The notes: generated by a model not told the origin, from the sequence alone. DNA of 64,000 bases from Micrococcaceae bacterium (GCA_030452125.1 JAKDMV010000001.1:46235-110234), one strand, 5' to 3'. Positions 9,164 to 17,593 are shown, counted from the first letter of the stretch. Program-made: numbers and translations.

Positions 9164-10903
9164 ATGACCGTCACCGACCAGTTCCGTGAAGCCCGCGACC
9201 GCCTCGTCTCCCTGCGGGGGGACCAGGCCAAGGCCCGGAAGGAATTCCGTTGGCCCGAGTTCGCCGAATTCAACTTCGGGCTGGATTGGTTCGACGCCGT
9301 CGCCGCCACCAGGGAACGGGCCGACACCCCGGCGTTGATCATCGTCGAGAAGGACGGCTCCTCCACCCGCAGGACCTGGGCCGAGCTATCCGAACGCTCC
9401 GGCCAGGTCGCCAACTGGATGCGCAGCGTGGGCTTCTCCCGCGGCGACAAGGCGATCCTGATGCTGGGCAACCAGGTGGAGTTGTGGGAGATCATGCTGG
9501 CGGCCATCAAGCTGGGCATCGTCATGATCCCGACCACCACCCAGATGGGGCCTGCCGATCTGGCGGACCGGGTCGAACGCGGTGGCGCCAGCTGGGCCAT
9601 CGCCGGCACCACCGATCTGCCCAAATTCGCCGACGTGCCCGGGGACTACCGGTTGATCGCCATCGGGGACGCCCCCGCCCCCACCGCAGCGGGAGCCCCG
9701 GAGGTGCTGCCGTATTCGGCGTCGACCACGGCGCCGACCGGCTTCACCGCTGACGTACCCACCCGTGGTGACGAGACGCTGCTGCTGTATTTCACCTCCG
9801 GGACCACCTCGAAGGCCAAGCTGGTCGAGCATACCCATACCTCCTACCCGGTCGGGCACCTTTCGACGATGTACTGGATCGGCTTGGAACCCGGCGACGT
9901 GCACCTCAATGTCGCCTCCCCCGGTTGGGCCAAGCATGCGTGGTCGAATGTCTTCACCCCGTGGATCGCCGAGGCGACCGTCTTCATCTACAACTACGAC
10001 AAATTCGACCCGGCGGCCCTGATGGATCAGATGGAGGCCGAGCAGGTCACCAGCTTCTGCGCCCCGCCCACGGTCTGGCGTCTACTCATCCAGGCGGATC
10101 TGACCCGGCTGAAGACCCCGCCGACGAAGGTCGTCTCCGCCGGGGAACCGCTCAACGCCGAAGTGATCGACCAGGTCCACCGCGCCTGGGGCCAACAGAT
10201 CCGGGATGGCTTCGGCCAGACGGAGACCACCGTGCAGATCGCCAACTGCCCGGGCCAGCCGATGAAGATCGGTGCCATGGGCACCCCCCTGCCCGGTTAC
10301 GACGTCGTCCTGGTCGACCAGGCCACCGGCGAAGAAGGCGATTTCGGGGAGATCTGCCTGCGCCTGGACCCCCGGCCGTTGGGGTTGATGAAGGCCTACT
10401 ACGGCGATCAGGAGAAGACGGCAGCCGCCTTCCGCGACGGGTATTACCACACCGGGGATGTCGCCGAACGGGATGAGCGCGGGATCATCACCTACGTCGG
10501 CCGCGGCGATGACGTCTTCAAGTCCAGCGACTACCGGCTCAGCCCCTTCGAACTGGAGTCGGTGCTCATCGAGCACCCCGCGGTCGCCGAGGCCGCCGTC
10601 GTGCCCTCACCGGAGCCGATGAAGCTCAACGTGCCCAAGGCCTACGTCGTCCTGGCGGCCAGTTACGCCGCCGACGCCACGACGGCGGAGGACATCCTGG
10701 GCTACTGCCGGGAGCATCTCCCGGCGTTCAAGCGGATCCGCCGGCTGGAATTCGCTGAACTGCCCAAGACCATCTCGGGGAAGATCCGCCGGGTCGAGCT
10801 GCGCCGCAACGAAGAGCTGCGCCACGGCTCGGACACCCCTCCGCAGGGGCTGGGAGTGGAATACACGGACACCGATTTCCCGTCCCTGAAGGCGCGGGGA
10901 TGA
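9164..10903 (+). CDS. AMP-forming acyl-CoA synthetase (medium-chain type)
   Basis: 579 residues, ANL superfamily. Activates a carboxylic acid to acyl-AMP and then acyl-CoA. The P-loop-like motif FTSGTTSKAK starts at residue 210, motif A5 is DGFGQTE, the hinge Asp lies in YHTGDVA and the C-terminal catalytic Lys is in LPKTISGKIRR. The middle region (HLNVASPGWAKHAWSNVF) resembles ACSM-type medium-chain ligases, but the exact substrate is unknown. A promoter (9083-9111) and an AAAGGTGG Shine-Dalgarno precede it. The stop overlaps the downstream MarR gene start, so the regulator is probably autogenous and senses a related acid or CoA ester. Confidence 0.88.
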   Translation: MTVTDQFREARDRLVSLRGDQAKARKEFRWPEFAEFNFGLDWFDAVAATRERADTPALIIVEKDGSSTRRTWAELSERSGQVANWMRSVGFSRGDKAILMLGNQVELWEIMLAAIKLGIVMIPTTTQMGPADLADRVERGGASWAIAGTTDLPKFADVPGDYRLIAIGDAPAPTAAGAPEVLPYSASTTAPTGFTADVPTRGDETLLLYFTSGTTSKAKLVEHTHTSYPVGHLSTMYWIGLEPGDVHLNVASPGWAKHAWSNVFTPWIAEATVFIYNYDKFDPAALMDQMEAEQVTSFCAPPTVWRLLIQADLTRLKTPPTKVVSAGEPLNAEVIDQVHRAWGQQIRDGFGQTETTVQIANCPGQPMKIGAMGTPLPGYDVVLVDQATGEEGDFGEICLRLDPRPLGLMKAYYGDQEKTAAAFRDGYYHTGDVAERDERGIITYVGRGDDVFKSSDYRLSPFELESVLIEHPAVAEAAVVPSPEPMKLNVPKAYVVLAASYAADATTAEDILGYCREHLPAFKRIRRLEFAELPKTISGKIRRVELRRNEELRHGSDTPPQGLGVEYTDTDFPSLKARG

Positions 10904-11418
10904 AGCCTCCACTCCCGTTCGACCCCATTGCCACGGCCCAACACAACTGGGAGGGCCAGGGGTGGACCGTCGAGGCGGCGCCGATGGCCGCCTTCACCGC
11001 GGTCATGCGCGCCCAGCAGATCCTGCTGCACCGCTGCGAGGCCGTGGTCAAGCCCTTCGGGCTGACCTTCGCCCGCTACGAGTTGCTGGCCCTGCTGTGG
11101 TTCTCGCGGACCGGTTCCCTGCCCATGGTCAAGGTCAGTGCCCTGCTGCAGGTCCACCCGACGTCGGTCACCAACGCAGTGGACCGGCTCGAGCGGGCCG
11201 GCTTCGTCGAACGCAGCCCGCACCCCACCGACGGCAGGACGACCCTGGTCTCGCTGACCGATCGCGGTCGGGACGTGGCAGCGCAGTCGACGGCGCAACT
11301 GAACTCCGTGGTGTTCTCGAATCCGGGGATGTCGGCCGCGGATATCAACGAACTGATCGAGATCCTCGGCCGCTTCCGTCGCGACGCCGGTGACTTCGAG
11401 GCGGAAACGGCCCCCTGA
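10900..11418 (+). CDS. MarR-family regulator
   Basis: 172 residues. Canonical MarR: helix alpha1 (AAFTAVMRAQQILLHRCEAV), HTH at residues ~75-95 (LPMVKVSALLQVHPTSVTNAV) and the family's DRLERAGFVERSPHPTDGRTTLVSLTDRG wing. Translationally coupled to the acyl-CoA synthetase by ATGA, so it probably controls that operon in response to an acyl ligand. A strong hairpin overlaps its stop codon and likely ends the transcript. Confidence 0.9.
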   Translation: MKPPLPFDPIATAQHNWEGQGWTVEAAPMAAFTAVMRAQQILLHRCEAVVKPFGLTFARYELLALLWFSRTGSLPMVKVSALLQVHPTSVTNAVDRLERAGFVERSPHPTDGRTTLVSLTDRGRDVAAQSTAQLNSVVFSNPGMSAADINELIEILGRFRRDAGDFEAETAP

Positions 11419-11437
11419 CAGTTGCTGTCAGAGGGCC
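11409..11437. terminator. Bidirectional terminator between the MarR and mmsB genes
   Basis: Stem built on CTGACAG-TTG-CTGTCAG, extended by five outer G/C pairs past one C-A mismatch. It overlaps the MarR stop codon. Confidence 0.65.
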
Positions 11438-11464
11438 GTGATCGTCGCGCTCGGGACCCGCGGG

Positions 11465-12388
11465 TCAGTCGGACCCGTGGGAGCGGTCGCGGATCCCGGT
11501 GATGATGCCGGAGAAATCACGGCCGGCACCACCCTCGTCGCGGAATCGCTCGTAGATCCGTGCGGCCATCGGCCCGAGTTCGGCGGCGACCCCGGTGCTT
11601 TCGATGGCGCTCATCGCCAGGCCCAGGTCCTTGGCCATCAGCGCCCCGGCGAATCCGGGTTCGTAGTCGCGGTTCGCCGGGCTGGTCGGCACCGGACCGG
11701 GGACCGGGCAGTTCGTCGTCACGGCCCAGCATTGGCCCGAGGCCGTGGAGACGACGTCGTAGAGCGCCTGGTTGCTCAGCCCCAGCTTCTCGCCCAGGAC
11801 GAAGGCCTCCGAGGCGGCGATCATGCTCACGCCCAGGATCATGTTGTTGCAGACCTTCGCCGCCTGCCCGGCCCCATGATCCCCGCAGTGGACCAGCTTC
11901 CCGCCCATGACCTCCAGGAGCGGACGAACCGATTCCAGGTCCGCTTCCAGGGCACCGATCATGAACGTCAGGGTCCCGGCTTCGGCGCCGACCACCCCAC
12001 CGGAGACCGGGGCGTCGACACTGCGGTGTCCGGCCTCCACGGCCAGCCCGGCGGCTTCACGGGCGTCGTCGACATTGATGGTCGAGCAGTCCAGGAACAC
12101 GGTGTCCGCGTCGACGGAGTCGAGCAGGCCGGGCCCGTCGACCCCACGATAGGCGTCGAGCAGCTGCTGTCCACCGGGGAACATGGTCAGGACCACCGAG
12201 GCCCCGCGGACGGCCTCGATCGCCGAGGAGGCGGTCGGCACCCCGGAGGCGGAGATGGCCTCGACGGCGGCAGGGACCACGTCGAAGGCCCGGACGTCGT
12301 AGCCGGCCTGCACCAGGTTCTTCGCCATGGGAGCACCCATGTGCCCGAGCCCGAGAAAGGCAATCGTTCCGGTTTCCGTGGTCATCAT
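11465..12388 (-). CDS. mmsB: 3-hydroxyisobutyrate dehydrogenase
   Basis: 307 residues. NAD-dependent oxidation of 3-hydroxyisobutyrate to methylmalonate semialdehyde in valine degradation. The dinucleotide-binding motif GLGHMG spans residues 13-18, the substrate-binding motif is DAPVSGGVVGAEAGTL, and the catalytic Lys (about residue 178) lies in GAGQAAKVCNN. A good AAGGAG Shine-Dalgarno precedes the first of two adjacent ATG codons. The start overlaps the stop of the upstream hydrolase gene (ATGA). Together the pair covers two successive steps of valine catabolism. Confidence 0.92.
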   Translation of the reverse strand: MMTTETGTIAFLGLGHMGAPMAKNLVQAGYDVRAFDVVPAAVEAISASGVPTASSAIEAVRGASVVLTMFPGGQQLLDAYRGVDGPGLLDSVDADTVFLDCSTINVDDAREAAGLAVEAGHRSVDAPVSGGVVGAEAGTLTFMIGALEADLESVRPLLEVMGGKLVHCGDHGAGQAAKVCNNMILGVSMIAASEAFVLGEKLGLSNQALYDVVSTASGQCWAVTTNCPVPGPVPTSPANRDYEPGFAGALMAKDLGLAMSAIESTGVAAELGPMAARIYERFRDEGGAGRDFSGIITGIRDRSHGSD

Positions 12389-13476
12389 GCACGCTCCTTC
12401 GCGTCGGCGGCGAGTCCGAGCTCACCGCCTTGTTCGTCCGGGCCGAGCGGCTCGAAGTAGTCCCGGATCATTTCCGGGCTGATCTGTTCGAAGTTGGCCG
12501 GACTCCACTTCGGCTGGCGGTCCTTGTCGATGACCTGGGCCCGGATGCCCTCGAGGAAGTCAGGGGAGGCGAGCATGCGCACACCGACCCGGTAGTCCTG
12601 GTCCAGGGCCTCCTCCAGGCTCGACAGCCCGACGGCCCGGCGCAGTGCCGCCAACGTGGTCTTCACGGCCGTCGGCGACTTCGCGGCGATCAATTCGGCG
12701 GCTTCGGCGCCGTGGCCTCCACGGATGCGCAGGCGTCCCAGGATCCGTTCGATCGAGTCCCCGGCGTAGTCCTTGGCCATCCAGGTGGATTCGCCGGCGA
12801 GCGCCGAATCCGGCGCCGCCTGGGCGAACCGCCCGATGATCCCATCGACGTCGTCCCCCTGGCCTGCGGTTTCCAGTGCGGTGGCCAACTCGTCGAGCTG
12901 GCCGGAGGGGACGTAGGAATCGGCCAACCCCAGGAACAGGGCGTCGGCCGCATCGAGGTGGGAGCTGGTCAGCGCGGCGTGGGTTCCCGCTTCCCCCGGG
13001 GCCCGGGAGAGCAGGTGGAGCCCTCCGACGTCGGGGACGAAGCCGATGGTCGTTTCGGGCATCCCGCTGCGGGTGCGTTCGGTGACGATCCGGTGGCTGC
13101 CGTGCGCCGAGATACCCACCCCGCCACCGAGGACCAGTCCGTCCATGAAGGCGATGAAGGGTTTGGGGTAGTTGCGGATCAGCGCATTGAGCCGGTATTC
13201 GGTGCGCCAGAAGGCTGCGGTGCCGGCCCCGCCTTCGGGGATGTCACGGTAGATGGCCACGATGTCGCCCCCTGCGCAGAGGCCGCGGTCACCGGCGCCG
13301 GCGATCATCACGGACACCACCGCGTCGTCGTCGCTCCAGGCGGTGAGCTGGGCCAGGGTTGCTTCGACCATCCCGTGGGTCAGCGCGTTGACGGCCCTCG
13401 GTCGGTTCAGGGTGATGATGCCCAGCGTTCCTCGGACCTCGAACAGGACCTCGGGTTCGGTGGGGGCGTCGCTCAT
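12385..13476 (-). CDS. 3-hydroxyisobutyryl-CoA hydrolase
   Basis: 363 residues, crotonase superfamily. The length and an extended C-terminal domain distinguish it from ~260-residue enoyl-CoA hydratases. It shows the crotonase CoA-binding motif (CAGGDIVAIYRD), the oxyanion segment MDGLVLGGGVGIS, the signature MPETTIGFVPDVGG with its catalytic Glu, and a hydrolase-type C-terminal end (VIDKDRQPKWSP). It releases 3-hydroxyisobutyrate for MmsB. The ATG at 13476 has a GGAAGG Shine-Dalgarno; the longer frame to 13608 runs through promoter-like DNA and was not used. Confidence 0.9.
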   Translation of the reverse strand: MSDAPTEPEVLFEVRGTLGIITLNRPRAVNALTHGMVEATLAQLTAWSDDDAVVSVMIAGAGDRGLCAGGDIVAIYRDIPEGGAGTAAFWRTEYRLNALIRNYPKPFIAFMDGLVLGGGVGISAHGSHRIVTERTRSGMPETTIGFVPDVGGLHLLSRAPGEAGTHAALTSSHLDAADALFLGLADSYVPSGQLDELATALETAGQGDDVDGIIGRFAQAAPDSALAGESTWMAKDYAGDSIERILGRLRIRGGHGAEAAELIAAKSPTAVKTTLAALRRAVGLSSLEEALDQDYRVGVRMLASPDFLEGIRAQVIDKDRQPKWSPANFEQISPEMIRDYFEPLGPDEQGGELGLAADAKERA

Positions 13477-13566
13477 GGTTGTCCTTCCGGCGGTGCGGCG
13501 CTGGTGCGGCGGTCTTCCTCCGGCCCAGCGTCGGGTGGCAGTTCGTTGACCCGGACCGGCATAATC

Positions 13567-13624
13567 GACCATGGTCCAGGTCACTCGGACTCCAAGGTAC
13601 TCGGACATCCTAGGAATTTCTAGG
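13567..13624 (-). promoter_or_regulatory. Candidate control region of the valine-catabolism pair
   Basis: Two small symmetric elements lie upstream of the hydrolase: the palindrome GACCATGGTC (13567-13576) next to a minus-strand ATTATG -10-like element, and CCTAG-N6-CTAGG (13609-13624). Either may be an operator; no regulator gene is adjacent. Confidence 0.35.
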
Positions 13625-13644
13625 GAGCACCCATCCGCCGGGGG

Positions 13645-14436
13645 CTATCGTCCCACCGGGGCCCGGCGTAGCATCAGCCAGCTGCCGGTGGCGCTGATCA
13701 GCGCCACGAGGATCATGATCAGGGCGATCTTCGCGAAGGTCGCCCCCTCGAACCAGCCGAAGGGATTCACCCCGGCCGCCAGAAGCAACCAGATCAACGC
13801 CAGGAGGACCGCCACCGTGCCGAAGATGACCGCGATGACGCCCTTCTGGTTCCAGCGCAGGAATACGACGGCGAACATCGCCCCGATGAACAACATCGCG
13901 GCGCTGAGCCCGAACCCCATCAGGAAGGTGCTCGAATAGCTCCCGTTCCCGATGGCCACCACATCGAAGACCCGGGCCCCATTGAACCAGTGGCCGGTGG
14001 CCTTCTCCAGCGCCAGCAGCACGGTCATCGTCACCCCGATGAAGACGGACTCCAGGAGGAGTGCCAGGCAGGTGCCGACGAAGTACTGCCGCCGCGTGGA
14101 ACCCATCCCCAGGGCAAAGGGCATGGTACGGGAGTAGGCCATGACGCCGATGCTCACGAAGTACCCGGCAAAGCACCACAAGGTCGCCTGGTTGTAGCCG
14201 AACCCCTCGGTCAGTTCCGCAGGGGAAGCCGGCGCAAAGGAACGCAATAAGCCCATGACGACGATGCACAGCACGATGATGCTGCCGAAGATGAACAGCG
14301 GGACCCCGATCATGCGCATCGGGTCCGCAAAATGCAGGCGCACGATCTTCATCAGGGCCCCGACGGGTCGCTGCGTGGGCAGGGTGGGCTGCGCGGACGG
14401 TGCGCCCGCCACGGGGCGCGGCTGGGTGATGCTCAT
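13645..14436 (-). CDS. ABC-2 type transporter permease
   Basis: 263 residues with a Pro/Gln-rich N-terminus and about six hydrophobic segments (for example IGVPLFIFGSIIVLCIVVMG, then ALIWLLLAAGV near the end). The start overlaps the ATPase gene by ATGA, so it is the membrane partner of that ATPase. No substrate signature is visible. The three-gene layout GntR-ATPase-permease resembles YtrA-type systems that respond to cell-wall-active peptides; that comparison is inference. Confidence 0.8.
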   Translation of the reverse strand: MSITQPRPVAGAPSAQPTLPTQRPVGALMKIVRLHFADPMRMIGVPLFIFGSIIVLCIVVMGLLRSFAPASPAELTEGFGYNQATLWCFAGYFVSIGVMAYSRTMPFALGMGSTRRQYFVGTCLALLLESVFIGVTMTVLLALEKATGHWFNGARVFDVVAIGNGSYSSTFLMGFGLSAAMLFIGAMFAVVFLRWNQKGVIAVIFGTVAVLLALIWLLLAAGVNPFGWFEGATFAKIALIMILVALISATGSWLMLRRAPVGR

Positions 14437-15371
14437 CGGAGGGCCTCCTTGGCCTCGGTCTGGTCCTTCTCTGCTGGGTGGGCCACGGCGGCCGGCTCCC
14501 CGCCTTCAAGGAGCCCGTGGGCAGCCACGAGTTCCTGCAGGCTCACCGGGCCGACCTCTAGCCCGCCGGCCCGCGCATCGGCGTATAGACGTTCGTCGGG
14601 GATCCCGGCGATCGTCACCGAGCGCAGGCCTCCCAGGGCCTGGGTGCGCAGGACCTTCCGGGGCCCGGTCGCCTCGGCGACGGCAGTCGCCGTACCGGAG
14701 AGGGTGAAGGCCGAGGCGGTGGCCTCCTCCACGGAGGAGTCCAGGATCTTGCGGCCATCCTGCAGGACCACGACGTGCTCGAGCAGGTTCGCGGCCTCAT
14801 CGATCAGGTGCGTGGACATGAGGATGGTGCGTGGATGCTCCATGTAGTCCTGAAGCAGGAGGTCGTAGAAGATGCCGCGGGCCGTCGCGTCGAGCCCGAG
14901 GTAGGGCTCGTCGAAAAAGGTGACAGGTGCCCGGGATGCCAGGCCCACGACGATGGCCACTGCGGAGAGCTGCCCGCGGGAGAGCTTCTTGATCGGCGTC
15001 TTCAGCGGTAGCCGGAATTCCCCGATCAGGCGCCGGGCAAACCCGGCATCCCAGCCGGCGTAGAACCAGGGGGCCGTGCGCAACACGTGGGAGACCTTGA
15101 ACTCCTCGGGATATTTCTGGTTCTCCCGCGCGAAGCTGAGTTGGGCCAGCACCGCGGCATTTTCGAAGGGGTCCGCTCCCAGCACCCGGGCCTGGCCCGA
15201 GGTCTTGAGTTCCTGGCCGGCCAGGATGGACATCAAGGTCGTCTTCCCGGCTCCGTTGCGGCCCAGCAGGCCACAGATGGTGTTCTTTTCGATGCCGAGG
15301 CTGACATGATCCAGCGCGGCGGTGTGACGGTAGACCTTCGTCAGGTCGGTGGTTTCAATGGCGAGACTCAT
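14433..15371 (-). CDS. ABC transporter ATP-binding protein (YtrB-like)
   Basis: 312 residues. Walker A GRNGAGKT is at residues 37-44; the signature loop appears as LSRGQLSA, slightly off the LSGGQ consensus; Walker B is VTFFDEPYLGLD; the switch His follows in MSTHLIDE. The C-terminal ~90 residues form an accessory domain seen in antibiotic-type ABC-2 ATPases. It sits nine bases after the GntR gene and overlaps the permease, so all three should be one transcript from the operator-containing promoter. Confidence 0.9.
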   Translation of the reverse strand: MSLAIETTDLTKVYRHTAALDHVSLGIEKNTICGLLGRNGAGKTTLMSILAGQELKTSGQARVLGADPFENAAVLAQLSFARENQKYPEEFKVSHVLRTAPWFYAGWDAGFARRLIGEFRLPLKTPIKKLSRGQLSAVAIVVGLASRAPVTFFDEPYLGLDATARGIFYDLLLQDYMEHPRTILMSTHLIDEAANLLEHVVVLQDGRKILDSSVEEATASAFTLSGTATAVAEATGPRKVLRTQALGGLRSVTIAGIPDERLYADARAGGLEVGPVSLQELVAAHGLLEGGEPAAVAHPAEKDQTEAKEALR

Positions 15372-15380
15372 GATCGCGCC

Positions 15381-15746
15381 TCACTTTCCCGCGACGGCGG
15401 CACGGTGGCCGATCATCGCAATGAGTTCGTCGGAATCGATGCCCAGTCGTGCGGCCTCGTCGATCAGTGGTGAGAGGTACTGGTCCCCGAAGGCCTCGCG
15501 CCGGACGGACCTGAGCCGGTCGAGGGCCCCGGTGGCTACGAACATGCCGATACCTCTTCTTTTGTGCAGGATCCCGGCGTCGACGAGCCGGTTCAGCCCT
15601 TTTCCGGCGGTCGCCGGGTTGATCCGCATGAATGCCGCGAATTCGTTGGTCGAGGGGACCTGGGTCCCCTCCGGGTAGGTTCCTTCGAGGATCCGGCCCT
15701 CGATCTCCTCGGCGAGCTGGATGAAGATCGGCTTGGAATCGTCCAT
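15381..15746 (-). CDS. GntR-family repressor (YtrA subfamily)
   Basis: 121 residues. N-terminal winged helix: PIFIQLAEEIEGRILEGTY, then PEGTQVPSTNEFAAFMRIN as the HTH, and GILHKRRGIGMFV as the wing. A short C-terminal helical region replaces the usual effector domain, the mark of YtrA-type GntR proteins that regulate adjacent ABC transporters. I start at the ATG at 15746 because members of this family begin MDDSKPIFIQ; a GTG nine bases upstream is possible. It probably represses its own operon through the inverted repeat at 15764-15791. Confidence 0.88.
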   Translation of the reverse strand: MDDSKPIFIQLAEEIEGRILEGTYPEGTQVPSTNEFAAFMRINPATAGKGLNRLVDAGILHKRRGIGMFVATGALDRLRSVRREAFGDQYLSPLIDEAARLGIDSDELIAMIGHRAAVAGK

Positions 15747-15763
15747 CGCGCTCACCGCCCGTT

Positions 15764-15791
15764 GGTTGGTTCATTGGTCATGTAACTAACC
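15764..15791 (-). promoter_or_regulatory. Candidate GntR operator
   Basis: Inverted repeat GGTTGGTT-N12-AACTAACC, matching 7 of 8 bases per arm, 18 bases upstream of the GntR start. A TTGACG -35-like hexamer on the minus strand (15812-15817) places the -10 region inside the repeat, so bound repressor would block RNA polymerase. YtrA-type regulators bind such spaced repeats. Operator identity is inferred from position and symmetry. Confidence 0.6.
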
Positions 15792-15846
15792 AAAGCACCT
15801 CGTTTTCCGCTCGTCAACCCCTGCGCCCGGAACGGCCCCGGATTGA

Positions 15847-15852
15847 TAGGTT
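15847..15852 (+). promoter_or_regulatory. -10 box of xthA, leaderless type
   Basis: TAGGTT followed by exactly six bases and the GTG start codon, so transcription should begin at or next to the start codon. No clear -35 is seen. Confidence 0.5.
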
Positions 15853-15858
15853 GGAGTC

Positions 15859-16662
15859 GTGAAGATTGCTACCTGGAACGTGAACTCCCTCCGAGCCCGC
15901 GCCGACCGCGTGGAAGACTGGCTGCGCCGCACCGACGCCGACGTGCTGGCCATCCAGGAGACCAAATGCAAGGACGAGAACTTCCCGTGGGAACTGTTCG
16001 AGAACAACGGCTACGAAGTCGCCCACTTCGGGTTCAGCCAGTGGAACGGGGTGGCCATCGCCTCCCGGGTCGGACTCGACGACGTCGAGCGGACGTTCCC
16101 CGACCAGCCGACCTTCGGCAAGGGCGGCAAGGATCCGGTCCAGGAGGCCCGGGCCATCGGCGCCACCTGCAACGGCGTACGAATCTGGAGCCTCTACGTC
16201 CCCAACGGCCGCGCCCTGCAGGACGAACACATGCCCTATAAGCTCGAGTGGCTGCGCCGGCTCAAGGAAAACGCCGCCGGCTGGATCGCCGATGATCCCC
16301 AGGCGCAGGTCGCCCTGATGGGTGACTGGAACATCGCCCCCTTGGACGAGGACGTCTGGGACATCGACTACTTCCACGACAATGAGCTGACCCACGTCTC
16401 AGGCCCCGAACGAGCAGCCTTCGAGGCCTTCGTTCAGGCCGGCTTCTCCGACGTCGTCCGCCCGCACACCCCCGGCCCGGGCGTCTACACCTACTGGGAC
16501 TACACGAAGCTGCGCTTCCCCAAGAAGGAGGGCATGCGCATCGACTTCACCCTGGCCTCCCCGGCCCTGGCCCAACGGGTGACCGGGGCCTGGATCGACC
16601 GCGAGGAGCGCAAGGGCAAGGGCGCTTCCGATCATGCCCCCGTGGTCGTGGAGCTGGATTAG
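15859..16662 (+). CDS. xthA: Exodeoxyribonuclease III (AP endonuclease)
   Basis: 267 residues. Endonuclease/exonuclease/phosphatase fold enzyme for base-excision repair that cleaves at abasic sites. Conserved residues: WNVNSLRAR at the N-terminus, catalytic Glu34 in QETKCKD, the LYVPNGR block, GDWNIAP and the terminal SDHAPVVVEL with the catalytic His. The GTG start has a leaderless -10 box. The next gene starts directly after the stop codon with no gap, so the two are probably cotranscribed. Confidence 0.95.
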   Translation: MKIATWNVNSLRARADRVEDWLRRTDADVLAIQETKCKDENFPWELFENNGYEVAHFGFSQWNGVAIASRVGLDDVERTFPDQPTFGKGGKDPVQEARAIGATCNGVRIWSLYVPNGRALQDEHMPYKLEWLRRLKENAAGWIADDPQAQVALMGDWNIAPLDEDVWDIDYFHDNELTHVSGPERAAFEAFVQAGFSDVVRPHTPGPGVYTYWDYTKLRFPKKEGMRIDFTLASPALAQRVTGAWIDREERKGKGASDHAPVVVELD

Positions 16663-17514
16663 ATGACACAGACGGGGACACAGGCGCGGCGTCGGCTTCC
16701 CCCGACGTCGTATCTGCGGGTCTTCGAGCCATTACGCGCCTACGACGACGAAGCCCAACTGGCCATTGCGGCCCAACGCGGCGTGGGACGCACCGCCTTC
16801 GAGGAACGGGCGGCCGCCGAAGCCCTGGAACGGTTGACCCGCGGTGTTCCCGACCCGTTCCCCCACGAACAGGCCGAACGGTACCGGGAGCTGCACTACC
16901 CCGGGGCCGACGGGTTGACGGCACCGTACTATTGCCCGGACCAGCTACCGACCCGGGCGACCTTGGCTGCCGAGCAACTCGATTCCAGCATGCGCCCGGC
17001 CCTGTTGGAACTTCTGGTCCCCGACGCCGCCCGGGGGGCGAACGCCGGCCGCATCGGCTCCGAAGCCTTCGCCGGGGACGTCGCTTCGCTCCACACCCGC
17101 AGCGCGACCTGGGGCATCCCGTTGGGGTGGTTCGTCCTGATCACGGACGAGGACCACTGTGAACTCGAAGAGGACGGCACCACCTTGTTGACGGTCCGGC
17201 TCAGCGCCCCGGCCGTCCAGGTCCTGGAGCGCACCCGCCATGCGGCGGCCTCGCTGGCCCTCCACGCACCGGAACTGGAGATCCTGGACGAGCTCACCGC
17301 CCTGGATGAATGGCTGCACCTCTTCCACGAGGACTCGATCATCGAGTTGGATTACGGATCGATCGCCGAACGCGTATGGCCCGATGACTCCCCCCAGGAC
17401 CTGCGGCATGGCATCGAGTCCTTATCCGAACAGGACATGCTCGGGGCGGCCGCCGCCTACCGTCGCCTGACCAACAGGTGGCTGAAGGTCCGTCAGCTCG
17501 CCCGCGCCAACTGA
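16663..17514 (+). CDS. Actinobacterial protein of unknown function
   Basis: 283 residues. Soluble, acidic, no signal peptide or membrane segment. It begins with a basic stretch followed by TSYLRVFEPLRAYDDEAQ, and contains PYYCPDQLPTRATLA near residue 87 and GIPLGWFVLITDEDH near 150. The pattern resembles a conserved but uncharacterised actinobacterial family (I recall it as DUF8083). The first half resembles nothing with known function, and no catalytic motif is evident. It abuts xthA with zero spacing and is followed by the unknown membrane/EspG-like cassette. Confidence 0.7.
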   Translation: MTQTGTQARRRLPPTSYLRVFEPLRAYDDEAQLAIAAQRGVGRTAFEERAAAEALERLTRGVPDPFPHEQAERYRELHYPGADGLTAPYYCPDQLPTRATLAAEQLDSSMRPALLELLVPDAARGANAGRIGSEAFAGDVASLHTRSATWGIPLGWFVLITDEDHCELEEDGTTLLTVRLSAPAVQVLERTRHAAASLALHAPELEILDELTALDEWLHLFHEDSIIELDYGSIAERVWPDDSPQDLRHGIESLSEQDMLGAAAAYRRLTNRWLKVRQLARAN

Positions 17515-17536
17515 CGCGCCGCCGGAAAACTTTCGA

Positions 17537-17542
17537 TAGGCT
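17537..17542 (+). promoter_or_regulatory. -10 box of the duplicated cassette, leaderless type
   Basis: TAGGCT followed by six bases (AACCCC) and then a GTG codon at 17549 that opens a 14-codon ORF. This is the same geometry as the other leaderless starts in the window. Confidence 0.5.
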
Positions 17543-17548
17543 AACCCC

Positions 17549-17593
17549 GTGTTTATTCAAACGAACCGATTTTCCACGGGTGCCCGCGTATGA
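17549..17593 (+). CDS. 14-codon leaderless upstream ORF
   Basis: GTG start six bases after a TAGGCT -10 box. The frame encodes MFIQTNRFSTGARV and stops at TGA (17591-17593), which overlaps the ATG of the first cassette membrane gene (17590) as ATGA. The frame differs from that of gene A1, so it is not an N-terminal extension. Translation of this leader would deliver ribosomes directly onto A1, which has no obvious Shine-Dalgarno of its own. No function is assigned to the peptide. Confidence 0.45.
   Translation: MFIQTNRFSTGARV

Noticed and set aside
12430..13623. 397-codon plus-strand open frame opposite the 3-hydroxyisobutyryl-CoA hydrolase
   Set aside because: No motifs, and it covers a well-supported crotonase-family gene on the other strand.
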